Below, piece by piece: positions 1 to 12,591 of a stretch of DNA of 64,000 nt (positions are counted from its first letter, which is position 1; each line of letters starts with the position of its first letter). Position numbers and translations under genes: made by a program. Under the pieces are notes generated by a model, which saw only the letters and a program-made list of their open reading frames with translations, made no database searches and was not told where the DNA came from. Source of the stretch: Asterias amurensis (Eukaryota > Echinodermata > Asteroidea > Forcipulatida > Asteriidae); NCBI RefSeq assembly GCF_032118995.1, contig NC_092660.1:1875501-1939500 (forward strand), given 5' to 3'.

Positions 1-883
1 CAAATTGTAGAGTGTCATGGCCGAGTGGTAATTAAGAGCATGGATTTCAAGTTCTGTGCCCAATTTCATCAAGCTGTTTAGCAGAAAATACTGCTTGACA
101 AATATCTCTGCTAAGCACAAAATTGAGTGGGGCACCAGTCACAACAGAAAATTACATTGTATACCACACAGGAACATTGATGTCAGATATGCCACAACAA
201 TGATTATTGAGATGATTACATCTGGGCCCAATTTCATGGCTCTGCTTACCGTGAGCACAGAATCGGCGCTTACGGAAGCAGGGAATTCTGTGCTTACGGC
301 AAGCGTATTTCACAGGTTAGCGGCAAATTTTGGCTTCTGCACGTGCGTACTCCACATTACTAGGCATTCTATGCTTACAAGGCTAGCACAGAAATTTGGC
401 ACTTACACGTTAGCAGGGAATCGTAAGCACAGAATTAGGGGGTAAGCAGAGCCACGAAATTGGGCCCAGGTGAAGTTGGTCAATGCAGCAAAATTGCAGA
501 ATAGAAATCTGTTCCAATCTACCGCAGGCATGATACTTTGCTTTTCTAAGAATCGCAAGTATTTTCCTCTTTAACAGGAACGTTTCAAGGGACAACAAGG
601 CAATGGGCAATGGCCAGGGGCTTCGAGGCCTCTGTCAAAAATCAGAAAAATGTTGCTGGTGCCCCTGTTTAATGTGAAAGCGTAAACAAACCAGTTGTTC
701 CAAAAAGACAGTTGCTGGTGGTCGCTCTAAAAATAATGCAAGACTTTGAAACGCAAGGTGGTAGACTTGCCAGGTAAATTTCCATTGTTTATGTAGTACT
801 GAGCATGTGCACACACATTACAGAGAACAATGGATTAACCTGGTAAGTCTGCTGCCACCTAGCATCCCAAAAGTCAAAACTAC
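1..883. other. Non-coding region downstream of the SREK1IP1-like stop
   Basis: No convincing gene is seen here. Positions 8-60 look like the head of a tRNA-derived SINE (a GGCCGAGTGGT A-box-like string), which then runs into MITE sequence. Positions 225-478 hold a complete inverted-repeat element, listed separately. The 129-residue open frame at 56-445 runs through that element and has no recognisable protein features. The 3' UTR of the minus-strand gene ending at 884 should lie here, but I found no clear reverse-strand AATAAA. Confidence 0.5.
225..478. mobile_element. MITE with 'CCCAATTTCATRGCTCTGCTTA' type ends
   Basis: The ends are inverted copies of TGGGCCCAATTTCATGGCTC and GAGCCACGAAATTGGGCCCA. 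The interior is built of repeated 'gcttac/gtaagc' and 'cacagaat' blocks. A close relative lies at 14873-15106, and degenerate pieces with the 'cagctctatgaaattggg' end recur at 34690-34890, 28780, 29625, 40330 and 48330. No coding capacity is seen, so it is a non-autonomous DNA element or foldback repeat. Confidence 0.7.
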
Positions 884-2330
<1,447 letters not shown>

Positions 2331-2723
2331 AACCAGGCCCATAAGTTTCCTATATTATGATTCAATCAGTAAAGTTTTGCTTTTTTGACTACTGCAATGA
2401 TAATATGAGACTTCACTTAGGACGGTTCATTCTTCCCGTGAAGGCGAATGTGATACAAATTTTGATGCCACAAATTCACATCAAATAATTTGCATCAGTT
2501 GAAATGCCCTGAACTCCTGTGAAACATTCGCTGCAAAAACATCCGCATTTGCAGGAAGTATGAACTGGGCTTGAGACCAGGTTACCTAAACTGGGGCGCC
2601 GACTCCTTTTAAAAAATTTTAACATCCAGTTCAACAAAGGAGTATAGCGCCCCAGTTAATAGGTCTATTTAGAGGTCGGGTCCATCCCCTATGACTGAAA
2701 TCACCTCTAACTTCACACCGCTC

Positions 2724-3045
2724 TTAAAGGCAGTGGACACTATTACTCAAAATAATTATTAGTATTAAACCTTTCTTGGTGACGAGTAATGGGTGGAGAG
2801 GTTGATGGTATAACATTGTGAGAAACAGCTCCCTCTGAAGTGCCATAGTTTTTCGAGAAAGAAGTAATTTTTTTTATTTTGATTTCAAGACCTCAGATTT
2901 AGAACTGAGGTCTCAAATTCAACAGTCTAAACGCACACAACTTTGTGTGACAAGGGTGTCTTTTTCTTTCATTATTATCTCGCAAGTTTGATGACCAATT
3001 GAGCTACACCAACTGTTAAGGCTCGTCTTTGACAATTACTTATAG
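2724..3045. mobile_element. TTAA-ended MITE, family A (3' part diverged)
   Basis: It begins TTAAAGGCAGTGGACACTAT and carries the family core (AACCTTTCTTGGT, CGAGAAAGAAGTAATTTT, a short palindrome around 'gacctcagatttagaa...gaggtctcaaa', 'cacacaactttgtgtgacaagggtgtc'). It ends near 'ctttgacaattac' without the perfect terminal repeat. Full-length copies are at 25397, 27198, 39027 and 47900. Confidence 0.8.
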
Positions 3046-3967
3046 TTACTGAAACTTGAAAGTAAACTTTCCTTATCTGTGTTTTCATTGGGCCGAGGTG
3101 ACGTTTCTCAGCTGCACCCACATCACCTCGGACCAATCAAAATGCAGATGCAAAGGCAAAGCTACCCTGTACTGTTCACCGTGTCAGTGTCACTGCACAA
3201 TTATCCAATATGTCCCCAGTAAGGTTTATCACGATTCAGAACCGCAATACGTTGTGGGAAGGCAGATGGGGAAGCATGCTATGCAATGCATGTTCATTGT
3301 TGTCATGCACGAGCCGCACACACATCGCCTATAGTATATATCATTGTATGGGTTCAACAGCGCCCTCTCTTGATATTTTGCTCTATGGCGCTAAACCTTA
3401 TTGCATCATCGAACTCCTACTAAATACTATAACTACTACATGTATTTCGGTTTCAATAGCCTGACAAAACCGATCTACTATACACTAGGACTCAAGGAGT
3501 AAGATCATCGGATGATCGTATCCAATGAATGAAATTACGTACGAGTTCTGGCAAAGACAAAGGTAGGGGGTAGGGGACCAGTTGACTCTCTAATGACAAT
3601 GTCTGCTACTCTTGTCTAGACGACCATGGTACGCCCGAGTCTTGAGTATGAGGGTGCTTTGTCTATATACATGCTTCCTCCATGGTCTGTATATACCACA
3701 CTCACTGTGCGTGTGACTGTGAGTGATGTGATTGTGAGTGTGTTTACAAAAGTAACTACAATTCCTACAAAACAATCATTGAGTCAATTGACGCTTGTTT
3801 TTTACAAAACAATCATTGACTTGAGTCAATTGACACTTGCTTGTTTTTTTCTCCTGAAATAGTAATACACCCGTAAAACAATATGACACAGTGAATAAAT
3901 AACTACAAAGTATATACATGTAATATCAACTAGCTTTATGATCAATCATCGTATTAAGAAAGGAAAA

Positions 3968-4088
3968 GTTTCCGTATGGCGCCACCACTTTTTCATTCGA
4001 AATAAAATAATATAGTATCTAATTTACCTGATTGACATATCCCTTTTTGTAAAAATGAGTGAAAAAGTGGTGGCGCCATACGGAAAGT
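3968..4088. mobile_element. Short foldback MITE with GGCGCCACCACTTTTT arms
   Basis: Arms of about 26 bp (TTTCCGTATGGCGCCACCAC ... and its complement) pair almost perfectly around a 60-bp centre. Related foldbacks with the same GCCACC core are at 53128-53268 and 12096-12200. There is no coding capacity. Confidence 0.75.
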
Positions 4089-4504
4089 TATCCTTAAGAA
4101 ATTACGATATAATTGTCAGTTTTAATGAAGAGCATGCCTCACCTACTTCGTCTTTCTCAAACTCGAACTTTCCGCCTGTGGTGTGTGATTTGGTGCCAAT
4201 TTAGTGCAGGTGTGATGCAGCTGGCACAAAATTAAAAAACAAAAATCGTCAATGACCGTCACTCAGTGTGAGTGGTGTTGGTGCGGCAGGAGATTCTGGC
4301 GAACTAAACGCAAACTTCTGATAGCGCCCTCTTTTAAATCGTCCGATCCTCCGCTATCAACCCATGAGACACCGGGGAACTAGGAAAGAATCCCGTGGAA
4401 CACCAGAATCCCAATTACTCAGTCTAGTTATTTGCAATGTTTTACAGAATTTTTTTCGAAATTAATCGTGAAGTCATATTAGATGTCGTAAATCATTTTT
4501 AGTC

Positions 4505-5445
4505 AAATTTGTTTTAGTTTGGAAGTAAATATTCTGACACAATCGTACCTCCACATTAACCATCAACATATCCTGTGTACCTCATGTTAGTTTTAATTAT
4601 TATGAAGAGGTTTTTGATGCATTTTGGAACACTTTTTTGTCCAACATTAAATTTCTAAATTTCCGGAGGGGGGGGGGGGGCGTAGTTGAGCTTTGAAAAA
4701 TCTAACCCATAGCTGGCCTCTGGACTTGGCATCTCTGGAATTGTGTATGGTTGTGTATACTCCCATTGGCTTGTGTATGGTTGTGTAGTTTCCCATTGAC
4801 TTGTGTATGGTTGTACAGTTTCCCATTGACTGGTGTATGGTTGTGTCAATTCCCATAGACTTGTGTATGGTTGTGAAGTGTCCCATTGACTTGTGTATGG
4901 TTGTGTAGTTTCCCATTGACTTGTGTATGGTTGTGTAGTTTCCCATTGACATGTGTATGGTTGTGTATACTCCCATTGGCTTGTGTATGGTTGTGTAGTT
5001 TCCCATTGACTGGTGTATGGTTGTGTAGTTTCCCATTGACTGGTGTATGGTTGTGTAGTTTCCCATTGACTTGTGTATGGTTGTGTAGTTTCCCATTGAC
5101 TTGTGTATGGTTGTGTCGTTTCCCATTGACTTGTGTATGGTTGTGTAGTTTCCTATTGACTTGTGTATGGTTGTATAGTTTCCAATTGACTTTTTTAGTT
5201 TGGAAGGAAATAATCTGACACAATCGTATCTCCACATTAACCATCAAAATATTTTGTGTACCTCATGTTAGTTTTAATTATTATTATGAAGAGTTTTTTT
5301 ATGCATTTTGGAACAGTTTTTTGTCCACAATTAAATTTCTGAAAAAAGGCCTTCTAAAACTGGCAATTTTTATCGGCGGGGGTGTGGAGGGGGGGTTGAG
5401 CTTTGAAAAATCTCACGCATAGCTGGCCTCTAGACTTGGCATCTC
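4505..5445. repeat. Duplicated segment flanking a minisatellite
   Basis: A block of about 240 bp at 4505-4735 ('tttagtttggaag...', 'cctccacattaaccatcaa', 'gaacacttttttgtcc', 'tagctggcctctggacttggcatctc') recurs at 5189-5445 with small differences. The 30-bp minisatellite sits precisely between the two copies. Both copies contain a G-rich run before 'ttgagctttgaaaaatct'. Confidence 0.85.
4741..5190. repeat. 30-bp minisatellite, 15 units
   Basis: Fifteen head-to-tail units of 'ttgtgtatggttgtgtagtt' plus 'tcccattgac' run without any indel. Units differ at only a few bases (for example 'tatac' for 'tagtt', and 'ggc' for 'gac'). Because 30 is divisible by three, long open frames appear on both strands (10-residue repeats such as NYTTIHKSMG). 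They are by-products of the repeat and not genes. Confidence 0.97.
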
Positions 5446-7065
5446 GGTACAATGTCCCAAACTGTGGCTGTCAAAAGAAGTTTGTCCACAGTCAATTGCC
5501 TTGGGGGGGGGGGAGGTGCACAGAATCTCCTCTAACACCCGGCGTCACCCGGGGCAACCCCGGGTGTAAAGCTGGACTATAATTTATAATTAATTGAGGC
5601 GCCTATAGTATGCTTTTGGGATATTAGATATAACATCTATGAAGAAGAAAACAACTTCGTTTTTAATCTACAACTAATCTACAACTAACTTTACACTGCA
5701 GTGAATACTTTTCAACTGCATAATGTGGGTGGGACACTCAACGTTTTGCGTTGACCGTTATTGACTGTCGTGCACTGTCATTTGAAACCAGCACAAACTC
5801 TGATGCTAGCACCAAAATTAGTGTTAACACAGTCGAGTTTTGTACGGAAGCTTCAAGATACACTAAGAAAAATAAAAGAGACAATTGTGACTTGTAATAA
5901 GTCTCAATTATTAAAACAATATTAGTCATGGATTATGATAATTTAAGATCCTTAATTATGAAATTAACCATTTTGATTATCTTTTTAATATTATTATTAT
6001 TGATGTAGATGAATGCATTACCATTAATTTTATTGTCTTTCTCTAAATATCGATGTCCAATTGATGCTTCCGTACACACACTTTTAGTAGAACAACAAAC
6101 GACAACAGATAACTGAAGAAGGTGAGGATTCATTTCGGTCATTTTGAGTATTGTTATGCCCTAATTATATAGTAATAATATTATTAATATCTCTTCTCAC
6201 TCACTGTAGATAGAGTGGTCGTGTATAACCATGATTACTTCCCAAATTTTACAACAGAACTGGCTGCTATTTTGTTTTATGAAATTATTTATTGGTAAAT
6301 CAAATCAATCATTTCCTAATCCCTAATGCTACTCCATGCTTGCTAAAACTAATCATCATCAATCATGATTCATGGTTTATTTTGTTTACGATTTGTATCA
6401 TTATGTCATGAGATTATTGATTGGTTATTGAGTCATTAAAATTTGCTCTTTAGACATTTTATTCAGACCAAGTCTAATATTATAAAACCTTAATCATTAC
6501 CCAGCTAACCACTGATAGTGATACACAATGACTAGCAATAGCATAACCATTGTCGTCTGGTTACTGAAACAATTTCTTGACTGTTGCTAGCTTGCTCATG
6601 GGAGTTTGCTGAGTTCCGTCCCTTGATGGGGAGATCATCTGAACAAAAAAAATCGCAGTCAAAGGGCTTAATTTGCAAGAACGAAGTGCAAGACAAGAAC
6701 TCATCAAGGTAAATCTCCTCAGCCAAGTCGACTGTTCCCGCAAACAAAATACATTGAATGATAAGTCTACCTCACGAGGAACAGTTCGACCCTCGGACAG
6801 TATTTTCCAAAGTTCGATCTTCAACCCGCTCACTGAAGCGTTACAATCATATAAACAACACCAGGAAATGCCTCCAAAACCCATAAACTTTACTACAGTT
6901 TCTTTGACTTTGAATTTCAGAGCTTAAAATTTGATGAAGGGTACAGAAGACGTCAACTTGGAGGTGGCTTGATAAACTTAAGTTTCATCTGTCCAGTTGC
7001 AGACCAGCACCACTTCATCTCATTCTCATCAGAAGTTCATAGCGGTAGCCGACCCAGAATTCAAA
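5446..7065. other. AT-rich intergenic DNA upstream of TM2D1
   Basis: No gene is recognised. Positions 5900-6480 are very AT-rich. Positions 6490-6655 match the body and end of the SINE seen at 1619-1898. The TM2D1 promoter and 5' UTR must lie close to 7066, but no clear TATA or initiator was identified. Open frames at 6532-6747, 6561-6884 and 6673-6927 lack family features. Confidence 0.45.
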
Positions 7066-9490
7066 ATGTCGGTCATCCATGGATTGTCTAATGTCTCAAA
7101 AGTGTGTTGGACTTCCAGCTTCACAACAATCCAACATCTCTATATCGTCTTTGTAATCATCGTAACATTAGAGTTCCTTCCTTGTTCGGTTGCAAACGTG
7201 CTGGACAGTGTCAAGTGCAGAGATCTACAGCTTGGACAGTATCCTTTCCAAGTAGAATTTAATAACTTAATAATAATCATTTCCAGGTTTAATTTCTGCA
7301 GTAACTATCTAGGGGAACCAGTTGGGTGGTGATTTCATAGACTTGTGGACAAGTCGTTATAGCCATTGGACGCTTGCGGTAAACAGTAATGTCCAAGGCC
7401 CACACTTCGTGTATCACAACTTCTATATGTGAAATTGGTCATCAGAGTTGGAAGAAAATAACGTTTCGCAGTGCCATGACATGTGTTTAAAATAAATCCA
7501 GAATTCTCGCTATCGAGAATTGATATTGTTATGATGTTTTCTCAAAAAGTAAAGCATTTCATGGAATAATATTTCAAGAGAAGTTTTTCACCATTACCTT
7601 CTGTAAACCCTGTAAGTAATTTGTAAATCTGTGAACTTTTAATTTTTGTTCTGTTCCGAAAGCGTCCAATGGCTTGAACTGCTGGGATCACACCCAAATT
7701 ACGATACAACCTGAGAAACAGCAGCCAGGCATCGCCTTTTAAAGGGGACGAATACTGTACGTATCCAAATGTTGTAGTCATCTGCTCTTTTTAACCTCTT
7801 CCTTAACAAATGAATCAGATATGTGTGTCAAGACCCCGTTATTGATGCTACGATGCAGGCTGCTGTTGGGTGCAGTCCAAACCGCTTAGTCACAGGTACG
7901 TATTTAGACTGGTCCCTTATAAGGACAAGTATTGGTTGTCCAGAACCAGCAATATCATTGGATACAACGATACATTTATGTATCGCAGTACACCAGCGAT
8001 ATCGTCAATGGATACAACGATACATTCATGTATTACAGTACTTACATCCATTATTCAATTGTTGCAGACTGTGACAGGGTCCAAAGTGTTTTGTACATCC
8101 GAGGGGGGGGGTGGGGGGGAATGGCACTGAGGCCGCCATTTTCCCCTGAGGGTGTAAAATTGTTTTGCTATACCTTAGTTCTACGAATGACCCTACCAAA
8201 AGCCAAGGTTTAAAAAATAGCCTAAGAATCCATCAAAGACCAAGAACTAATAATAAACAAGATCATGGCCTCAAAACATATTCCTGCCCAACAGTAAAAC
8301 ATGTGTTTTTAATAATACTTGCTTTGTGCTTTACGTGTTAAACCATTTCTGATTATTTGCAGTGAATTGTATGCCAGTACCAGGGACAGTGTGTGATGGA
8401 ACTGAGTATAATGGCACCACATCAGCCTTTACAAGAGAAGTCCCATGTAGATACACGTAAGTACCGGTAGTTCTTTCTTTTCTTGAAGAAACATACTCAA
8501 ACGAAGAACAGAGAAGTCCGAAAAATCTACTCCGCAGTAGTAGAAAATAAGGCAAGACAAGTTCTCAAAAGAACATAATCTACCCAGCAAGTAGATACAC
8601 ACATGGTGTTACCGCAAATTATTATAAAGATGGTCAAACTTTTTTATTGCATTCCATTTTCCTTCTTCTTTATTTCAGGACCGGTTACTACTACAACACC
8701 ACTCTCTTGCTGTCGATATTTCTTGGAATGTTTGGTCTGGATCGACTGTACCTGGGTTACCCAGCCCTGGCCCTGCTCAAATTCTGCACTGTAGGGCTAC
8801 TCTTTATCGGCCACTTTCTGGACGTCATTCTCATCGCAATGCAGGTTGGTTTTACTGGGATGTGTTAAGGGCCCTCTAGCAGCAATGATGTTTTTTTTTC
8901 TTGTGTAGAAAGCTGTTCATAATTTGGATCCAGTATATCTCCAAGACCTCATAGCCCTATGTTCTTCTACACTTTCATCAGCTACCCGACGCCTTCGCTC
9001 TTCTTCAATAGCTCATTTCCACCTTCCCCGGGACCCCGCACCATGACACGCTATGGCGATCGGGCCTTTTCCGGTCATAGCTCCAACACTTTTGAACAAG
9101 CTACCAACCCACATTTAAGCAGCTCCTTCATTGGACACTTTTAAATCTCAACTTAAAACCCATCAATTTGGTTATAGCGCTTAGAAACCTTGTTTCTAGT
9201 GCTCTATAAACGTTGTATTTATCATTATTTTTGTTTTCCGCACTTATTACAACTGGAGCATTTTCAAAGCAAGACTAAATTATTTTATGTGTTTAATGAG
9301 AAAAAGGAAAATACTGTAAGGGCTACTACAAATGCATAAAAATTGCCTATTGATTTATTTTTATGTAAATTTTTCTTTGTAGGTTGTCGGACCAGCAGAC
9401 GGCTCCGATTACATTTTGGATTACTATGGACCTGCACTACACAAATCCACAATAGATAACTACACGTACTACATGCCCAACACAGACTGA
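7066..9490 (+). CDS. TM2D1: TM2 domain-containing protein 1
   Basis: Five exons (7066-7238, 7819-7895, 8363-8456, 8679-8844, 9383-9490) join to 205 residues with every junction in frame. Residues 22-43 are a hydrophobic signal-type segment. A Cys-rich extracellular part follows (KCRDLQLGQYVCQDP, then NCMPVPGTVCDG). The TM2 domain is at about 117-170 with two membrane helices, and the conserved tail reads VVGPADGSDYILDYYG. The GYPALALLKFCTVG stretch and the DYYG tail fit TM2D1 better than TM2D2 or TM2D3. Fly relatives (almondex, amaretto, biscotti) act around Notch and gamma-secretase; the vertebrate protein was first described as an amyloid-beta-binding protein. The inter-helix DRF motif of the family reads DRL here (residues 136-138). 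The next gene downstream lies on the same strand, 3.1 kb away. Confidence 0.93.
7359..7676. mobile_element. MITE family B copy in TM2D1 intron 1
   Basis: Inverted ends 'agccattggacgcttgcggt' and 'ccgaaagcgtccaatggct' enclose 'aattctcgctatcgagaatt' and 'aaaagtaaagcatttcatgg'. The same interior and ends occur, better preserved, at 60645-61018. It is non-coding. Confidence 0.75.
8925..9235 (+). mobile_element. LINE 3' end (CR1/L2-like) in TM2D1 intron 4
   Basis: Conceptual pieces read RRLRSSSIAHFHLP, then MTRYGDRAFS, then IAPTLLNKLPTH, then SLDTFKSQLKTHQFGYSA. This is the standard end of a CR1/L2-type reverse transcriptase ORF, here spread over different frames by at least two frameshifts plus stops. 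A 3' tail with 'agcgcttagaaaccttgtttctagtgctc' follows. It is a dead, 5'-truncated copy on the same strand as the host gene. Confidence 0.72.
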
Positions 9491-10836
9491 GAACAGAAAT
9501 GGTGTCATTACTTCAACTGAAATATGAACACATCACTGATAGAATTCTGCAGTTGCTCGGATATTTAGGCCCCCTTGTGTTGAGGATGAGACAGGGAATT
9601 CTGCAGTCGCTCGGCTTGTGTATTTAGGCCCACGTGTAATGAGGACGAGACAGGCCTACATGGTTTGCCCTGAAACGTTTTCGAGGACTAGCAAGTGGGA
9701 TCAGTTAGCCTGCAGGTATTTCACTGGTCTGTATTTTATATTAAGGAGGAATGCATTTTAACACTGAGCTAGCCAGCTGGACCATTTGGAGAGAATTATT
9801 TTGACTGCGACTGAGGTGTCATAGCTAGCAGGTGGCCAGCAGACCATTGCTAATGGAGAACCAGAATAAACTATAAATAATAGTAAACTTGCAGGTCCAT
9901 CCATGGGGACTCTGAAAAGAGTCGGTTTGGTCTTGACAATTCAAACAGTGTACACTGCTCATCTCAGGAAAAAGTCGTCTTACGATGAACACTGGTCGAA
10001 GAGGATTTGTGGAAGCGTTTAAGATGCCATTTGTGTTGGCTTGTGTTAACAGAAAGTACTTGGTAACGATACAATAGATGAATTGCAATAAGTCTCATTG
10101 ACTGCTATCTTTGATGTAAAACAATGGAAAAATGCACGCGTGTATGCGCTACACGCGACTCTCAGTCAATGATAGCTCTTCACGTGTGAGCAATTTATCA
10201 AAGAATTGCAATCCATCTATACCCTCCACTCTGAATTCTGGGGCGATATCATAAAAACTTACAATTGATCTTAACTGTTGATCAGTCTTAAAGGCAGTGG
10301 ACACTATTGATAATTACTCAAAATAATTATTATAATGAAACCTTTCTTGATTACACGTAATGGGAAGAGGTTGGTGAGAAAATGAGAATAGCACCTATAT
10401 AGTTTTCACATTTGAGCTGTGGAACAAGCACTTTTGAGCTTTTGGAACAAGCACTATAAAAGAGAAGATTAATTTGTACTTTTTGTGTGGGTATTGGGTA
10501 ATAACACTTCACTACTCAATGGAAAGGTATTTGTATTTATCAGTTTAAATTTAAAACCAATTGCAGTGAGTTGTTATTATCAATAAAACAAAAAACAAGA
10601 CCTGGTCATGTTGCAAAGCTTCCCTTGAAATAGTTTTGCCTGCAATTTATTTTTTGTATGAAAACGATAAAGTCTTTGGTTATTAATGTTTCTGTTCATT
10701 TGTTAGAAAATTTACCCCCGAAGTATAATATTGTTTAAGATTCAATTTTGAGAATAAACTTTTGCAAGTAACATTGAATAATGCCAAAAAGACTACTTGT
10801 GTTTTATTCTTGAACAAAATTAAATGGAGTTGTTAT
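9491..10836 (+). other. TM2D1 3' UTR and downstream DNA
   Basis: The 3' UTR of TM2D1 starts here. An imperfect 55-60-bp direct duplication lies at 9542-9656 ('gaattctgcagt...gctcgg...tatttaggcc...gacagg', twice). AATAAA hexamers at 10582-10587 and 10753-10758 are possible poly(A) signals. A 5' fragment of MITE family A is at 10288-10400. Confidence 0.45.
10288..10400. mobile_element. MITE family A, 5' fragment
   Basis: It starts TTAAAGGCAGTGGACACTAT and continues through 'aattactcaaaataattatta' and 'aacctttcttgat' before leaving the family consensus at about 10390. Confidence 0.75.
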
Positions 10837-11176
10837 TTAAAGGGAGGGTATACTTTTTGGTTATTACTCCAAAAATCAATGGCACAGGAGAGCTTTTAAT
10901 AGTATTAAACATTGTTAGAAGCACAGCCTTTTTGAGCAATGTAGTTTTAGAGAAAGATAATAAGTTTTTACCCCAAACTTTGAATCTGATGTCATACTCC
11001 CAAGCATCTGAAAGCACACCATTCTGTACAACCAGTGTGTTTTTTCTGTCATTATTTATATTCCTGCAACTTCGATGACCAACTTTAGCCAAAATGTTCA
11101 CAGGTTTGTTACTTTTATGCATACAATGATGGGAAACACAAAGTGAGGATACTATAGTCTTTGACAATTTTTTAAA
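10837..11176. mobile_element. Diverged MITE family A copy
   Basis: It starts TTAAAGGGAGGGTATACTTT and keeps the family order: 'ttaatagtattaaacattgt', 'gtagttttagagaaagataa', 'gcatctgaaagcacacc', 'acaggtttgttacttttatgcat', 'agtctttgacaatttttt'. Its stronger divergence suggests an older subfamily, shared with the copy at 37741-37977. Confidence 0.65.
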
Positions 11177-12546
11177 ACAAACAGATATATTTATAACATA
11201 ATTTCCATCCTTCCATTATTGAGAATGGGGGTGTGCCGCTCAAAATAAAAGTAGGCAAAGTCCTATTTTTAATTAGTAGCGTTTTCATTCACAGAGCGCT
11301 TATTTTTATTTATTTATTTATTTTTTTATTTGGGGGGGGGGGGGCGGGGCGCGAGCGCATAATCGAAGACCAAACAATATCTAAGAACACTAGGTGGCGC
11401 TGTTTGAATTTTGCGGTGGCGTCTGATCGGCAAACTTCAGTCACTTTCGACTGCTTCGATTCTTTGGAATTTGACATATTTGACCGCCTTAAGAGGATTA
11501 AATCAATGTTTGTCAACGTCCACACGCAAGAGGAAACATATATCTAAAATACTGATTATTCAGAATGGTCATCGCGGTGGACAAAGTACGTAAACTGTGA
11601 ATGGTTCGTGAGTACCTAATTTGTTTACATTAACTAACGGTGCATAGCGAAATTACGACGATATTGTGTTGCCTTGTGTTGCATCAAATTCGTGATAAAC
11701 TCGGAGTTGCTTTCAAATGTTATTTTTGCTGGGCGCACCAAATTAAAGGAATTTTTAGTTGCTGAGTTATTAAAGTGTGAGGGCGAATCTCTGTCCCAAC
11801 ACTTGTGTCCTTAGACAGTCTAATATTATATAAGAAAGATACTTTAATTAATTAATTTAAAATATTTGCAAAATTTGTATCAACAAGGGCGGCTTCCACA
11901 GTCAGGGGCTGGCGTTATTGACAAAAGGGTTTTGATTTGATACCTTTTGTAGATAGATCAAGTTTTTGGCCATGACATGAATCCCTTGTCGCTATGAAAT
12001 GAAGGTGTATAGTTCCAGCTTCATTAGTCGTCATCAAACTAGACATCAGTGTTTGAGAAAAGTGAAAATAATCACACAGCGATATTTATTAAGGAAAAAT
12101 TTTACGACCTCGCCACCAACTTCCGGCCTGTTTTTTTTTAGTGGTTTTGGAGTTAATTAACGGCGGATAAATTGGTGGCGACGACCGGAAGATTATCCTT
12201 TATTAAATTATTGTTTTCAGGAGTGTTGGTGTTGCGTAAACTTACCAGTACTGATAAATGAATCCCCTGATACCCTGATAAATACGTTACAAGCGTATGC
12301 TAAAACAACTCTTGTGACATTCTTCACTCAAATCTCAAAATCTACACCACCTCGACAAGTAATTATTTAAGGGAATCTTTCTTCCGTTATCTTCAAACTG
12401 TTACAAGAAGTTTAATGTAATTCTGTAGACATTGCGATTTGTGTCCTAGGACGAGTACAAAAGTACTCAAACCCTATAAATGAACGGGCATGGACATGAT
12501 GAAAAAGAGAAGTAGAAATTAATAGGATTTGTTATTTCCATTTCAG
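11177..12546. other. Upstream region of the LAP/ERBIN gene
   Basis: No coding exon is seen. A G-run at 11330-11349 precedes a GC-richer stretch (11340-11620) that could hold the promoter and first untranslated exon; this is inference. From 11937 to 12485 lies an interrupted family-C repeat ('ttgataccttttgtagat...', '...gtcctaggacgagtacaaaagtactcaaaccct'), with a foldback element inserted at 12096-12200. A splice acceptor (ttccatttcag) at 12546 opens the exon carrying the start codon. Confidence 0.45.
11937..12485. mobile_element. Family C repeat, interrupted
   Basis: It shares 'gccatgacatgaatccc', 'cttcattagtcgtcaa', 'caacaagtaat' or 'ctcgacaagtaatta', 'ggaatctttct', 'gtaattctgtagacattgcg' and 'agtactcaaaccct' with copies at 20305-20620, 43330-43705 and (inverted) 36765-37110. 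In this copy the middle is displaced by a short inverted-repeat insertion at 12096-12200. Confidence 0.6.
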
Positions 12547-12563
12547 ATTTATCTTTAAGTACG

Positions 12564-12578
12564 ATGACAAACCCATAA
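12564..12578 (+). promoter_or_regulatory. Four-codon upstream ORF before the LAP/ERBIN start
   Basis: ATG ACA AAC CCA TAA lies in the same exon as the main start codon. It ends 13 nt before the ATG at 12592 and is in another frame. Both ATGs have A at -3. A short uORF so close to the start would force leaky scanning or reinitiation if this exon is translated as drawn. Confidence 0.55.
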
Positions 12579-12591
12579 GAAAGTCGGCACG

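Noticed and set aside
4647-5247. Long open frames on both strands encoding 10-residue repeats (NYTTIHKSMG and similar)
   Set aside because: They arise because the 30-bp minisatellite is divisible by three and lacks stops. No start context, splice sites or family resemblance support a protein.
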